Of a stretch of DNA of 64,000 bases, positions 7,502-17,229 are shown one piece after another. How positions within the stretch are numbered: position 1 is the first letter of the stretch; the number at the start of each line of letters is the position of its first letter. The stretch comes from CAJCJE01 sp963818685 (GTDB lineage Bacteria; Actinomycetota; Actinomycetes; Mycobacteriales; Pseudonocardiaceae): positions 280,539-344,538 of the forward strand of contig CAWFTJ010000005.1 of assembly GCA_963818685.1 (NCBI GenBank). Reading direction: 5' to 3'. The notes beneath the pieces were generated by a model. The model was given only the letters and a program-made list of their open reading frames with translations. It was not told where the DNA came from and ran no database searches. The translations under genes were made by a program, and so were the position numbers.

Positions 7502-7984
7502 TCACTCGCGGCGGGTGGCGAAGAAGTTGTCGAGCAGGGCGACGCACTCGGCTTCCAGGACGCCGCCGATGACTTCGGGGCGGTGGTTGAGGCGACGGTC
7601 GCGGAGCACGTCCCAGAGGGAGCCGGCCGCGCCGGTGCGGGGTTCCCAGGCGCCGAACACCACTCTGGCCATCCGCGCGAGCACGATCGCGCCTGCGCAC
7701 ATTGTGCACGGTTCGAGGGTTATGGCGATGGTGCATCCGCTCAGGCGCCAGCCGTCGCCGTGCCGGGCGGCGGCCGCGCGTAGGGCGAGGATCTCGGCGT
7801 GCGCGGTGGGGTCGCCGAGCCGTTCGCGGGCGTTGCCGGCCCTCGCCAGTTCGATGCCGTTCGCGTCGAACACCACGGCGCCGACCGGTACGTCCTCGGT
7901 GTCCGCCGTGGCCGCTGCCGCGTCGAGGGCCACGCGGATCAGCGACTCGTCCTCGGGTCTGCCGAGCGGGCGGCTGGTCACCAT
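7502..7984 (-). CDS. tadA: tRNA-specific adenosine deaminase
   Basis: 160 codons. It deaminates A34 to inosine in the anticodon of tRNA-Arg(ACG), a zinc-dependent cytidine-deaminase-fold reaction. The catalytic HAE is in PTAHAEILALRAAA (about residues 61-63) and the zinc cysteines in EPCTMCAGAIVLARM. Length is typical. It is one base downstream of the TadA-associated gene on the same strand, the usual actinobacterial pair. The substrate tRNA-Arg(ACG) is also in this window (57731-57806). Confidence 0.95.
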   Translation of the reverse strand: MVTSRPLGRPEDESLIRVALDAAAATADTEDVPVGAVVFDANGIELARAGNARERLGDPTAHAEILALRAAAARHGDGWRLSGCTIAITLEPCTMCAGAIVLARMARVVFGAWEPRTGAAGSLWDVLRDRRLNHRPEVIGGVLEAECVALLDNFFATRRE

Positions 7985-7985
7985 G

Positions 7986-8471
7986 TCAGGACTGGATGCG
8001 GTCGAGGACCTTGGTGTACTCGTCGACGAACCCGCAGCGCTGCGCGATCATCCGCAGCTGCTCGTCCGGGTAGAGATCGATCTCGTCGATGATGACCTGT
8101 AGTTCCTCCGCGGGCAGGCCCACGTCGGCCAACAGGGCGAGATCGCCCTCGGGCCACACGTCCTCGTCGTCCTCGTCGGGTGGTTCCACCCGCAGCAGGT
8201 CGAGCACGTCCGCCGCGACGTCGTAGTCCAGCGCCGCCGCCGCGTCGGACAGCAACAGTGCCACGCCACCCGGAACCGGGCGGATCAGCACGAAGAATTC
8301 GTCATCGACCGCGAGCATGCCGAACGCCGCACCGGTCGAGCGGATTCGCCGCAACTCGGTGATCGCCGCGTCGAGTTCGCCCAACGCCGCATCGTCCATC
8401 CGGGCACACCGCCACCGTCCGTCCTCACGGACGACGGACACCGCGAAGCCGTCCGGCCCCTGCACTGCCAT
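7986..8471 (-). CDS. TadA-associated protein (TIGR03941-type)
   Basis: 161 codons from ATG 8471 (MAVQGPDGFAVSVVREDGRW). A GTG/ATG further upstream in the frame is possible but the added residues look non-coding. It is an acidic cytoplasmic protein with LRRIRSTGAAFGMLAVDDEF, then VALLLSDAAAALDYDVAADV and CGFVDEYTKVLDRI, as in the putative tRNA adenosine deaminase-associated family of actinobacteria. Function is unknown; the conserved pairing with tadA (1 bp gap) suggests a role in tRNA editing or its control. Confidence 0.85.
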   Translation of the reverse strand: MAVQGPDGFAVSVVREDGRWRCARMDDAALGELDAAITELRRIRSTGAAFGMLAVDDEFFVLIRPVPGGVALLLSDAAAALDYDVAADVLDLLRVEPPDEDDEDVWPEGDLALLADVGLPAEELQVIIDEIDLYPDEQLRMIAQRCGFVDEYTKVLDRIQS

Positions 8472-8575
8472 GCGCACACCGTATGCGGCCGCGCACGGAG
8501 CCGAAAGCGGGTATCGACTAGATCGCCCGCCGCGTTGCGGCGCCGACTGCGCCAATCGGTGTCACTATCGAAGGT

Positions 8576-9823
8576 ATGACCATCGCACCGCGCCGCCAAC
8601 CAGGCAAAACATCTCAGCGGGACCTCGATCCGCGCTTCGTCGGGCTAGTGGGCGAGGCACGGTCGCTGCAACCGAGGACGGTGGCGTTGCGCCGATCGGT
8701 GCATCGGCACCCCGAGCAGGGTCTGGCACTCCCGGCTACTCAGGCGTCGGTGTTGCGGGCGCTGGAGGGGCTGCCGCTGCGGGTCAGCACCGGCCGCGGG
8801 CTGGGGTCGGTGGTCGCGGTCCTGGACGGGGCCCGGCCCGGCCCCGCCGTGCTGCTGCGCGGCGACATGGACGCCCTGCCGATCACGGAGCGGACCGGGT
8901 TGCCATTCGCTTCGGAGAACCCGGGGACCATGCACGCCTGCGGCCACGACACGCACGTAGCCATGCTCGCGTCGGCGGCGCGCCTGCTCGCCGGGCGCAG
9001 GGACGCGCTGGCCGGCCAGGTGATTTTCATGTTCCAACCGGGCGAGGAGGGTCATCACGGCGCCGAGCAGATGCTCGCGGAGGGCCTGTTGCGGGTCGCG
9101 GCCAAACCGATCGAACGAGCGCTCGCCCTGCACATGACCGCGAACGTGCGGTCCGGCTCGCTGGCGACCCGGCCTGGTCCGATCATGGCGTCCTCGGACA
9201 GCTTCACCGTGCTGGTCACCGGCAAGGGCGGGCACGGCGCCCTCCCGCACCGGTCGATCGACCCGGTTCCACCCGCCGCCGCGATGGTCGGTGCATTGCA
9301 GACCATGCTGGGCAGACGCGTCGAGGCCACCGAACCCGCGGTCCTCACCGTCGGGCGGATCACCGCGGGCACCACCACGAACGTCATCCCGGAGACGGCC
9401 GAGTTGGCCGGCACGATCCGGGCGTTGTCCGAGCCGACGCGCACGCTCCTGCACGAGGAGTTGCGCAGGGTCTGCGAGCACGTCGGTGCGGCACATGGCT
9501 GTCGGGTCGACGTGACGATCAATCGTGGCTACGCGGTCACCGTGAACGACGACGAGGTTGGCCAGCACGTGCTACAGCTGGCCGATAACGTCTTCGGCGC
9601 CGGACACGCCGAGCGGATGCCGACGCCGATGATGGGCGCGGAGGACTTCGGCTACGTGCTGCAACGTGTGCCCGGCGCGCTGGCCTTTCTCGGCGCCTGC
9701 CCACCCGGTGTCGACCCGGACGACGCCGCACCGAATCACTCCGATCAGGTGGTGTTCGACGAGTCGGCGATGGAGTACGGCGTCGCGTTCTATGCGGCGT
9801 TCGCTCTTGACGCGCTGCGCTAG
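8576..9823 (+). CDS. M20-family amidohydrolase
   Basis: 415 codons. It is a zinc-dependent amidohydrolase of the hippurate / N-acyl-amino-acid hydrolase branch of peptidase family M20. Motifs: RRSVHRHPEQGL near residue 43, RGDMDALPITE, the metal ligands in MHACGHDTHVAMLASAA, the catalytic Glu in FQPGEEGHHGAEQM, GGHGALPHRSIDPV, and the late ligands GAEDFGYVL and NHSDQVVFDE. No signal peptide, so cytoplasmic. It is divergent from the tadA pair with about 100 bp between starts. The substrate cannot be read from sequence; N-acyl amino acids are likely. Confidence 0.88.
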   Translation: MTIAPRRQPGKTSQRDLDPRFVGLVGEARSLQPRTVALRRSVHRHPEQGLALPATQASVLRALEGLPLRVSTGRGLGSVVAVLDGARPGPAVLLRGDMDALPITERTGLPFASENPGTMHACGHDTHVAMLASAARLLAGRRDALAGQVIFMFQPGEEGHHGAEQMLAEGLLRVAAKPIERALALHMTANVRSGSLATRPGPIMASSDSFTVLVTGKGGHGALPHRSIDPVPPAAAMVGALQTMLGRRVEATEPAVLTVGRITAGTTTNVIPETAELAGTIRALSEPTRTLLHEELRRVCEHVGAAHGCRVDVTINRGYAVTVNDDEVGQHVLQLADNVFGAGHAERMPTPMMGAEDFGYVLQRVPGALAFLGACPPGVDPDDAAPNHSDQVVFDESAMEYGVAFYAAFALDALR

Positions 9824-9891
9824 CGGGCGATTACGTTGCGCTGAACGGGTCACCTGCTACCGCCCTGCGGCACGCGCAGTGACCAGGCAAG

Positions 9892-10887
9892 ATGGGTCCG
9901 GTGCGGGATGTGTGCGTACTGGGGCTTGGATTGATCGGCGGGTCGGTGCTACGGGCCGCGGTCGCCGGTGGGCGGCGCGCCTGGGGCGCGAGCGCCTCGG
10001 CGACCGACACCGAGCAGGCCGCGGCCGACGGGTTCACCACGTACCGGTCGGTGGCGGACGCGCTGCGGACGGCTGCGGAAGCGGACGCGCTGATCGTGGT
10101 CGCGGTCCCGCTGCCCTCGGTTGACGACGTGCTCGGCAAGGTCGCGGCGCACGCGCCGAACTGCCTGATCACCGACGTGGTGAGCGTGAAACGTCCGGTC
10201 GCGGACGCGGTCGACCGGCTACTGCCCGGCGCGCGGTATGTCGGCGGCCACCCGATGGCCGGCACGGCCGAGTCCGGCTGGCCAGCTGGATCGGCCGAAC
10301 TGCTGCGCGGCGCGGCCTGGGTGATCGGCATCGAGGAACAGACCCCGGTCGCCGACTGGCTTGAGGTGGCCGGTCTGGCCCTGGACTGCGGCGCGCAGGT
10401 CGTGCCGGCCGGGCTCGACGAACACGACGCCGCCGTTGCGCGGATCTCGCACCTGCCGCACCTGCTCGCGGCTGTCCTCGCCTCGGTCGGTGCGGACGGC
10501 GGCGCGCTGGCGCTGTCCTTGGCCGCTGGTTCGTTCTGCGACGGGACACGGGTCGCGGGAAGCAGGCCGGAGCTGGTCAGGGCCATGTGCGAGGGGAACA
10601 GGACGGAGCTGCTCGCCGCCGTCGACGATGCGCTGGGCCGGCTCGGCGCGGCGCGGGGTTCGTTGGCGTCCACCGGGTCTCTCGCGGTCACCATCAACGC
10701 CGGTCACACCGCACACGGACAGTTGATGGCGATGCGTGCGGCCGGACCTGAACAGGTACAGGTTGACCTGGCCGAACCGGACGCACTGGACACATTGCTG
10801 TCGTATGGTTCGGCGGGCGGCCGGGTTGTCGCCCTGGCCGGGAAAACCGCGACTGTCCAGGTCGTCGCCGAGAAGGAGAGCAACTGA
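9892..10887 (+). CDS. tyrA: Prephenate dehydrogenase
   Basis: 331 codons (a GTG at 9901 is an alternative start). Rossmann motif CVLGLGLIGGSVLRAAV at the N-terminus, then VVAVPLPSVDDV, ITDVVSVKRPV and GGHPMAGTAESGW, and the helical C-terminal domain with RISHLPHLLAAVL. It oxidatively decarboxylates prephenate to 4-hydroxyphenylpyruvate for tyrosine synthesis using NAD(P)+. The C-terminal extension after residue 290 (EQVQVDLAEPDALDTLL) is not an obvious ACT domain. It stands alone rather than in an aro cluster. Confidence 0.9.
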   Translation: MGPVRDVCVLGLGLIGGSVLRAAVAGGRRAWGASASATDTEQAAADGFTTYRSVADALRTAAEADALIVVAVPLPSVDDVLGKVAAHAPNCLITDVVSVKRPVADAVDRLLPGARYVGGHPMAGTAESGWPAGSAELLRGAAWVIGIEEQTPVADWLEVAGLALDCGAQVVPAGLDEHDAAVARISHLPHLLAAVLASVGADGGALALSLAAGSFCDGTRVAGSRPELVRAMCEGNRTELLAAVDDALGRLGAARGSLASTGSLAVTINAGHTAHGQLMAMRAAGPEQVQVDLAEPDALDTLLSYGSAGGRVVALAGKTATVQVVAEKESN

Positions 10888-10954
10888 CCGGCACCTGATC
10901 ACGGGTGGAAAACGATATGTGACCCACGCCTCACCAGCGGCCTAATGTCGGTCC

Positions 10955-12952
10955 GTGGAGCGCCGTCACGTGGTCGCCGCGCTCGCCGGGCTGCTCCTGG
11001 TCGGCGGGGCCGTCGGCGTGCTCCGCTTCGCCGGCCAGGCACAACTCACCTCGATCGCGCCGCCCACCGCGCCACCCCCACCGACGTCGCTGACCAACTA
11101 TGCGGCTCAGGGCGTGCTCGTCCCCAGCGCCGGCGCGGCACCACCCGCACCCCGCCGACTGGTCGTCACGCCCGGCCCGCATCGATTACAGGTGACCTGG
11201 GGCTCGGCCATGCCCGGTGGCGGACACGATCCAAGGGGCGCGGTCGGCTATGACGTCCACTGGGGCAGCGGACCAGGCAAGCTGACCAGCGAACGGCTGG
11301 TCGCCGAGCCGGCCGTGGAAATCGACGGACTGGCCAACGATGCGACCACGACCGTCTCGGTCAGCACGGTCGACGCGTTCGGCCAGCGGTCCACACCCAG
11401 CATCACCAGCGGCAGGCCGCGCGCCGACGCCGGCACGTACTCGTTCCTCGACGACTTCCACGAGGCGGTCGTGCCAGACCCCCGGCTCTGGCGGATCAGC
11501 AGCCAGGACGCGTGCACCAACGCCGACCGCGGCAGCGGCGCGGCCGACCAACTGCTCATCACCGACACGTGCCAGGGCGCCCAGGTGACGCTGCGGTCCC
11601 GCACCCCTCTCCGCCTCGGCGCGCCGACCGCGACAGGCGAACTGGGTCGGTTGACCATCGACACGGACGCACCGGGTGAGAACGGCGAACTCGACCTCGA
11701 CCTGGTGCCCGGCCCCGTCGATCTGCTTGACGAGTCCGCTCCCGGCCCGCCGGTCCGGCTGAGTCCCGTCTCCGCACTTGACGATCCGGAGCTGCCGCCG
11801 GGCACGATCCGCGTCCAGATCAACACCAGCAGCGGCCCGGCGTCCGCGTCCGCCCAGGTTCTCGTCGCACCAGGCACGCCGAGGCTCGCGGTCGCCACCC
11901 AGCACCTCGCCTCGGTGCCGTTGCCGCTGACCGGCCTGTCCGCGCGCTGGGACGTGGTGTTGCGCACCGACGGCGTCCACGTGCTGCGTAACGGGGTCGA
12001 AGTCGCCACCGGCAATGTGGTGCCAACCTGGACCACCGCGACGGCGCTGGTCGGGTTCGGCGGCCCGATCGTCGGCGACCTGAACGCGGCCATCAACCTG
12101 ATCGGCTTCGGCGGCGCCCCGACCAGCCCTCCGCCCCTGCTGATCCCGCCGGACGTCCAGCCGCACGCCATCGCGCTCGGCATGACCACCCCGGTCACGC
12201 CTGCGATGCACGGCGTGGCCGCGGTCGGCGGAGTGAGCAGCGCGCAGTTGCGCCTGACCGTGCTGCCGGTGGCCGGCACGCCGCAGACTCCGGTGTCGAA
12301 CGGGACAGGGCCGCCGCCGACCTTCCAGGTCGAGGTGGACGGGCGGCGCTTCCCCACCGAACCCGCGATTCCCGGCACGCCGCTGCTGTCGGCGGTCCGC
12401 TATCCGCTGATCGCGGAGTTGCCGCCCGATGTGCTGGTGCCGCAGGCCGGCGCGGTCCCGGTGATCGTGCTGACCAATGTGGCGACCACTGGCCAGACCA
12501 ACTTCGAAGTGCTCGCCGCCGACCTCGAACTCATCCTCGCGCCCGGTACGAAGCCCTCCGTGCCCCAACCCGTCGCGGCCGAGCCACCGCTGCCCGGCTC
12601 GTTGGCGATCCCGACCATGACGCTGCTGGACGCGGGCGGCCTCCCGCTGCCGGCGAACCAGCCGTTGCCGGCCGGCCGGGTCGTACTCGACATCGCGCTG
12701 GACGGGCCGGCCGGCGAGCGGGTCAACGGCCAGATCGCCGGCTTGGCCGGGTTCGACGTGTGGCTCGACGGGACCAAACTCGCCACGGTGCCCACCACTG
12801 CGGGCGGGCCGGGCATCGCGGGCGAATGGCAGATCGCGCTGGACACCGGCGCCATGCCGCCCGGCCAGCACACGATCGACATGCACGGCTTCAGCACAGA
12901 TCGAGCGATCGCATCGGTGTCGACGGCCGTGACCTTGGACCGATCCAGTTGA
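10955..12952 (+). CDS. Secreted or anchored fibronectin type III domain protein
   Basis: 665 codons from GTG 10955. A hydrophobic N-terminal segment (VAALAGLLLVGGAVGVLRFA) serves as signal peptide or anchor, followed by a proline-rich linker (APPTAPPPPTSL). Residues about 65-155 are a fibronectin type III repeat (PRRLVVTPGPHRLQVTWG ... AVGYDVHWGS). A jelly-roll/LamG-like region follows (TYSFLDDFHEAVVPDPRLWR, about 163-385), and the C-terminal part is beta-rich. It is probably an extracellular binding protein; no catalytic motif was seen. It may bind glycans, but nothing in the sequence shows this. Intact; starts 67 bp after tyrA. Confidence 0.65.
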   Translation: MERRHVVAALAGLLLVGGAVGVLRFAGQAQLTSIAPPTAPPPPTSLTNYAAQGVLVPSAGAAPPAPRRLVVTPGPHRLQVTWGSAMPGGGHDPRGAVGYDVHWGSGPGKLTSERLVAEPAVEIDGLANDATTTVSVSTVDAFGQRSTPSITSGRPRADAGTYSFLDDFHEAVVPDPRLWRISSQDACTNADRGSGAADQLLITDTCQGAQVTLRSRTPLRLGAPTATGELGRLTIDTDAPGENGELDLDLVPGPVDLLDESAPGPPVRLSPVSALDDPELPPGTIRVQINTSSGPASASAQVLVAPGTPRLAVATQHLASVPLPLTGLSARWDVVLRTDGVHVLRNGVEVATGNVVPTWTTATALVGFGGPIVGDLNAAINLIGFGGAPTSPPPLLIPPDVQPHAIALGMTTPVTPAMHGVAAVGGVSSAQLRLTVLPVAGTPQTPVSNGTGPPPTFQVEVDGRRFPTEPAIPGTPLLSAVRYPLIAELPPDVLVPQAGAVPVIVLTNVATTGQTNFEVLAADLELILAPGTKPSVPQPVAAEPPLPGSLAIPTMTLLDAGGLPLPANQPLPAGRVVLDIALDGPAGERVNGQIAGLAGFDVWLDGTKLATVPTTAGGPGIAGEWQIALDTGAMPPGQHTIDMHGFSTDRAIASVSTAVTLDRSS

Positions 12953-13008
12953 GTGACCTAGCCGGCAATGGGCGGCTGACGGGTAGTCGCTGTGTCACGA
13001 TCGCTCAC

Positions 13009-14190
13009 ATGGGCGCGGTGATCATCGATGCGGCGAGGACCCCGTTCGGCAAGTACCGAGGCGGTCTGTCCGGGATCCGAGTGGACGACCTGGCGACCCT
13101 GCCGGTCACCGAACTGCTCACCCGGCACAGCGAGAAGCTCGACCCGACCGCCATCGACGACGTGATCTACGGCAACACCAACGGCGCCGGCGAGGAAAAC
13201 CGCAACATCGGCCGGATGGTCGCGCTGCTGGCCGGCCTGCCGACCAGCGTGCCAGGCGTCACCGTGAACCGATTGTGCGCGTCCGGCGGCGAGGCCATGG
13301 TGCAGGCCGCGCGGGCGGTCGCCACCGGCGACGCGGACCTGTTGATCGCCGGCGGCGTCGAAGGAATGACCAGGGCGCCGTTCGTGATGCCGCGTGCGGA
13401 GCGGCCCTTCCCGGATCGGGTGGAGACCGTGTCGACCGCTCTCGGCTGGCGACTGGTCAACCCGAAGATGCCCACGAACTGGACGATCCCGCTCGGTCTT
13501 GCCGCCGAGCAGGTCGCGGTCGAGTTGGGTATCGACCGTGCCGCCATGGATGAGTGGGCGTTGCGCTCGCACCACCGCGCCGGGGCCGCATGGGCTGCGG
13601 GCGTGCACGACGGTTTCGCGTTCGAGGTGACCACACAGTCGGGTGTGCTGCGCCAGGACGAGTCGGTGCGCGCGGACACGACGATGGAGAAGCTCTCCGG
13701 CCTCAAACCGGCCTTCTCAGCGGACGGTCCCGTCACGGCGGGCAACTCCTCGCCGCTCAACGACGGCGCGTTCGCGTCGATCATCGGCAGTCGGGAAGCG
13801 GCGGGTCGGCTCGGCGTGGAACCGCTTGGCGAGATCATCGGCTCCGCGGTGACCGCGGTCGATCCGGACCGGTTCACGATCGCGCCGGTCTCCGCGATCA
13901 ACAAGCTGCTCGGCCGGTTGTCCATGAGCACAGAAGAAGTCGCGCTGTGGGAGATCAACGAGGCGTTCGCCGCGATGGTGCTGTCGGTGTTGCACCATCT
14001 GCCCTCGGTCGACCGCGAGCGGGTCAACGTGCACGGCGGCGCGCTGGCCTACGGTCACCCGCTCGGCGCGTCGATGCCGAGGGTGATCGTGGACGTGGCC
14101 CGGCAGCTACGCGTGCGCGGCGGCGGGATCGGCATTGCCGCGGCCTGCATCGGTGTCGGGCAGGGCATGGCGGTCGCCGTCCGGGTGTGA
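13009..14190 (+). CDS. Acetyl-CoA acetyltransferase (thiolase)
   Basis: 393 codons from ATG 13009. It transfers an acyl group between acyl-CoA and acetyl-CoA. The nucleophile Cys90 is in VNRLCASGGEAMVQAA. NEAFAAMVL, GGALAYGHPLGASMPR (His) and AACIGVGQGMA (second Cys) complete the active site. Length fits degradative or biosynthetic thiolases. With acetoacetyl-CoA synthetase further right it suggests active short-chain acyl-CoA metabolism, but it is not in an operon with other fatty-acid genes, so the physiological substrate is uncertain. Confidence 0.92.
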   Translation: MGAVIIDAARTPFGKYRGGLSGIRVDDLATLPVTELLTRHSEKLDPTAIDDVIYGNTNGAGEENRNIGRMVALLAGLPTSVPGVTVNRLCASGGEAMVQAARAVATGDADLLIAGGVEGMTRAPFVMPRAERPFPDRVETVSTALGWRLVNPKMPTNWTIPLGLAAEQVAVELGIDRAAMDEWALRSHHRAGAAWAAGVHDGFAFEVTTQSGVLRQDESVRADTTMEKLSGLKPAFSADGPVTAGNSSPLNDGAFASIIGSREAAGRLGVEPLGEIIGSAVTAVDPDRFTIAPVSAINKLLGRLSMSTEEVALWEINEAFAAMVLSVLHHLPSVDRERVNVHGGALAYGHPLGASMPRVIVDVARQLRVRGGGIGIAAACIGVGQGMAVAVRV

Positions 14191-14350
14191 GTCCACGGCC
14201 GGCCATTGAAACCAACCCACGCGCAGCCCCCTCCCAACCCGGGGGGAGCGCCCCGCGTCGAGCCTATCGCGGCGTTGGGGGTGGGCCAAATGGGTCGGCG
14301 CGGGGTGTGGATGAAATTCGGGGGGTGTGGATGGCTTCAACCGGCGCTGG

Positions 14351-15007
14351 TCAGACCAGGTGGGCCAGGTTGGGGAAGTTCGCGACCAGGCCGTTTTCGG
14401 TGACGGTGAGGTCGACCTTGTTGCCGCCGGTTTCGTAGCACACGACAGCCCGCGGCGGCTCGCCGTCCAAAGTGGACACCGTGCGGTAGGTCTCCTCGCG
14501 GACCGCGATCTGCAACTCGGGCAGGGAAAGGAAGATCACCGGCTGGGTGTATTCGCCGGATTCGCGGTGCAGGTTGAGCCTGCGAATGGGCAGTGCGTTG
14601 GTGAACAGCACGTCCTGGATGTTCACCTCGACCGCGCCTTCGTACGTGCCTCGGTGCACGCCGGAGCCGTCGTCGACGAGCCAGTTGCCCTCGCCACTGC
14701 GGCTCAGCGACACCTGACGCTCGTAACCGACCGACGTGCTGCGGACGAGCACCCGACGCACGATGCCGGATTCGTCGATGGTCAGCTCGTACTCGGCGCT
14801 GTAGGTGCCCTCGGCGTCGGGGGCCACGATCAGCCTGCCGGACGCGCGCATGCGCAGTTCTGGACCGAACAGCAACCGGACCGACTCCAGTCGGGAGACG
14901 GACTCGCCCTGCCAGGTCAACATGGCGTGCCTTGGTGCCGACGGTGCGCTGGTCTCGCCAGGTCCGCCGTCATGCAGGACCGGCTGCGCTGAGCTGGAAG
15001 AATTCAC
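14351..15007 (-). CDS. Putative glycolipid-binding family protein (PF06475-type)
   Basis: 218 codons from GTG 15007, preceded by AGGTGG six bases upstream; an internal ATG at 14923 would give a core-length protein. The sequence matches the putative glycolipid-binding family: LTWQGESVSRLESVRL, GTYSAEYELTIDESGIVRRV, GNWLVDDGSGVHRGTYEGAV, VNIQDVLFTNALPIRRLNL and LPELQIAVREETYRTV. No export signal. The family was named from a Pseudomonas structure; the biochemical role is unknown. It is convergent with the thiolase across a 160-bp gap containing a C5/G5 hairpin near 14227-14245 that may terminate both. Confidence 0.75.
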   Translation of the reverse strand: MNSSSSAQPVLHDGGPGETSAPSAPRHAMLTWQGESVSRLESVRLLFGPELRMRASGRLIVAPDAEGTYSAEYELTIDESGIVRRVLVRSTSVGYERQVSLSRSGEGNWLVDDGSGVHRGTYEGAVEVNIQDVLFTNALPIRRLNLHRESGEYTQPVIFLSLPELQIAVREETYRTVSTLDGEPPRAVVCYETGGNKVDLTVTENGLVANFPNLAHLV

Positions 15008-15131
15008 TGTCCACCTGGGTTAGCCGAACGACAATTCCAACGCACCCGACCTTGGTCGGGCCCTTCGAGGCAGCCTACCGGAGAGCGATCCTCGCGTCCC
15101 AGCTTCGGCAGGCGCCCTGACCAACCCTCGC

Positions 15132-17195
15132 TCAGCGCTGTTGAACACGCGGGAGCAGTCGGCGCAACGGCGCGAACGGCCGAACGGAGTCCAGGTCGGG
15201 GCCACGCAGCCCAGCGATGACCTGGGCGACGTCCGCCAAGACCGGCGCGATGATCGGGTCGGTCGACACCGGCTGCTCCGGCACTGGCGCGCCGTCGCGG
15301 ACCGCGTCGGCGAGCGCGGTGAGGGTGGCGACCAGGGCGTCCACCTCGGGCTCTTGGGGGATGGGTTCGCCGTGGTCGATCTCGACGGCGATTCTGGTGA
15401 TCGAGCTGGTCAACCGCTCAAGGGCGACGATCGACGGGTACCAGGCGGCGGCGCGTCTGCCCGCGGTGAACGGCTCGACGAGCACGCGCTGGAACTCCGT
15501 GCGCAGGTCGGACAGCTGGCGGTAGGTGCGCCGCCGCAGCGAGGACCGGCCGCGCGGGTCGGCGCGCAGGGCGCGATCGGCGTAGCGGCTGATCGCGTGG
15601 ATCGCGTCGGCGAGTTTGCCGCCGAGTTGCGGGGTCCTGCTGGCCGGCCACAGCAGGTAGCCGAAGATCAGCACGACCGCACAGCCGACGACGGTGTCGA
15701 GCAATCGGGCGAGCACGAGGTCCCAGGTGCCGGCGCGGCCGAGGTCGAGCTGGACGACGACCAGCGGGGTGAGCACGGTTGCGAACATGCCGTAGTTGCG
15801 GACCTGCGCGATCGGCAGCAGGAAGCCGATGATCGCGACGAGCAGGACCAGCACCCAGCCGTTGGGGTTGATGGCCAGGATGCCGGCGCCGACCAGGGCG
15901 CCGACGAACGTACCGCCGCCACGCAGGATGGCCCGGCCGAACACCGAGCCGAAGTCCGGTTTGAGCACGATCGCGACGGTCAGGAAGACCCAGTACGAGC
16001 GGTCGAACGGCAGCAGGTCGACGAGCAGGCCGGCGATGGCCATGCACAGCGCGAGCCGCAGCGCGTGCAGCCAGATCGCCTTGCCGCCGAGCGTGTCGTC
16101 CAGCCAGGTCTGGACGCGGTCGCCGAAGGTGGATGTCCTGGTCGTCGCGGGCAGGTGTGGGGCCGGGTGGTCGGCTGACATGGCGTCGAGGACGCCGTAG
16201 AGGCCCTCGGCGAGGGCGAGGACTCGGGGTGAGCCGGTTTCCGGGAGGTCGAGTTCGGGCATGGGCTCGTCGTCGTGGATGGCGGCGCCGACGGCGGCGA
16301 CCGCGTCGATCAACGACTTCGGTGGCCGGTGTCGCGCGTTGGCCAGGGCGACGGCGGCCTCGACGACCGGAGTGGTTTCGCTGAGCGCGACGAACAGCCG
16401 TCGGTAGATCTGGTCGCGGCCCTGTAGGTGGGAACGGGCGGTGAGCAGGGCGTCGTAGGCGGCGTTCAGCGCGGCGGTGAGCTGTAGGCGGGCGGGACCG
16501 GCCGCGGGGGTGCCGGCCGAGGAGAGCAGTGCGACGATGTGGTCGTAGACCTTGGCGACCAGGGCACGTTCGGGTGCGGTGGCCAGGACCGGCCAGGCGG
16601 CCACGGACAGCAGCAGCGCGAACGCGGCACCGCCGATGAAACAGCCGACCGCGACGGCGGGGCCGACCAAGGTCGCCTCGTGCGTGCCGAGCACGACGTA
16701 GACGAGCAGTTGCAGGCTGGCGAGGGACGCGTTGTTGCCGGCGCCGCTTATCAGCGCGGAGATCGCCGCGACCAGCACGATCAGGCCGGTGGTCCACCAG
16801 CCGTGCTCGCCGACGACATCGCCGAGGAGGAACCCGATCGCACCGGCGAGCACGGCGAATCCGCTTCGCCGCCAGCGGTCGCGGTACGGGCCGGAGACCG
16901 AGGTGACGGTGGCGACGAGCGAGCCGATCGAGAACAGGATGCCGGCGGCGAGGTGGTTGGCGGCGAGGCCGATCGCGATCGGCGCGGCGATGCTGACCGC
17001 GGCCCGGCTGGCGCGCTTCCAGTCGATCGGCGCGGGCCTCGGCTTGAGCAGCGCGCTCAGCCAGTGCGGGGCCGCGACCGGAGGCGGCGGTTTCGGTTGG
17101 GGCGCGGCGGTGTGGGGCTCGTCCGGGTCGAACGACGGAACCGCCTCGGCAGGCTGCCGAGGCGGTTCCGGTTCTTCGCGCTGTGGCCCGGTCAC
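15132..17195 (-). CDS. FUSC-family membrane protein
   Basis: 687 codons. After a proline-rich cytoplasmic N-terminus, two blocks of hydrophobic segments (residues about 65-205 and 385-520) surround a soluble middle domain, the arrangement of fusaric-acid-resistance/aromatic acid exporter (FUSC/AaeB) proteins. Recognisable stretches are GGGTFVGALVGAGILAIN and DRSYWVFLTVAIVLKPDFG. It likely sits in the cytoplasmic membrane and exports organic acids, though no partner membrane-fusion protein is present. The C-terminal 150 residues are cytoplasmic and helical. Its start lies 34 bp downstream of the surface-protein stop. Confidence 0.85.
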   Translation of the reverse strand: MTGPQREEPEPPRQPAEAVPSFDPDEPHTAAPQPKPPPPVAAPHWLSALLKPRPAPIDWKRASRAAVSIAAPIAIGLAANHLAAGILFSIGSLVATVTSVSGPYRDRWRRSGFAVLAGAIGFLLGDVVGEHGWWTTGLIVLVAAISALISGAGNNASLASLQLLVYVVLGTHEATLVGPAVAVGCFIGGAAFALLLSVAAWPVLATAPERALVAKVYDHIVALLSSAGTPAAGPARLQLTAALNAAYDALLTARSHLQGRDQIYRRLFVALSETTPVVEAAVALANARHRPPKSLIDAVAAVGAAIHDDEPMPELDLPETGSPRVLALAEGLYGVLDAMSADHPAPHLPATTRTSTFGDRVQTWLDDTLGGKAIWLHALRLALCMAIAGLLVDLLPFDRSYWVFLTVAIVLKPDFGSVFGRAILRGGGTFVGALVGAGILAINPNGWVLVLLVAIIGFLLPIAQVRNYGMFATVLTPLVVVQLDLGRAGTWDLVLARLLDTVVGCAVVLIFGYLLWPASRTPQLGGKLADAIHAISRYADRALRADPRGRSSLRRRTYRQLSDLRTEFQRVLVEPFTAGRRAAAWYPSIVALERLTSSITRIAVEIDHGEPIPQEPEVDALVATLTALADAVRDGAPVPEQPVSTDPIIAPVLADVAQVIAGLRGPDLDSVRPFAPLRRLLPRVQQR

Positions 17196-17229
17196 GCACT
17201 CAACTTAGTGCGCTTGCCAGGTTCTTCGC

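Noticed and set aside
12760..13008. Upstream extension of the thiolase frame
   Set aside because: It overlaps the end of the fibronectin-domain gene; thiolase similarity starts at the ATG 13009.
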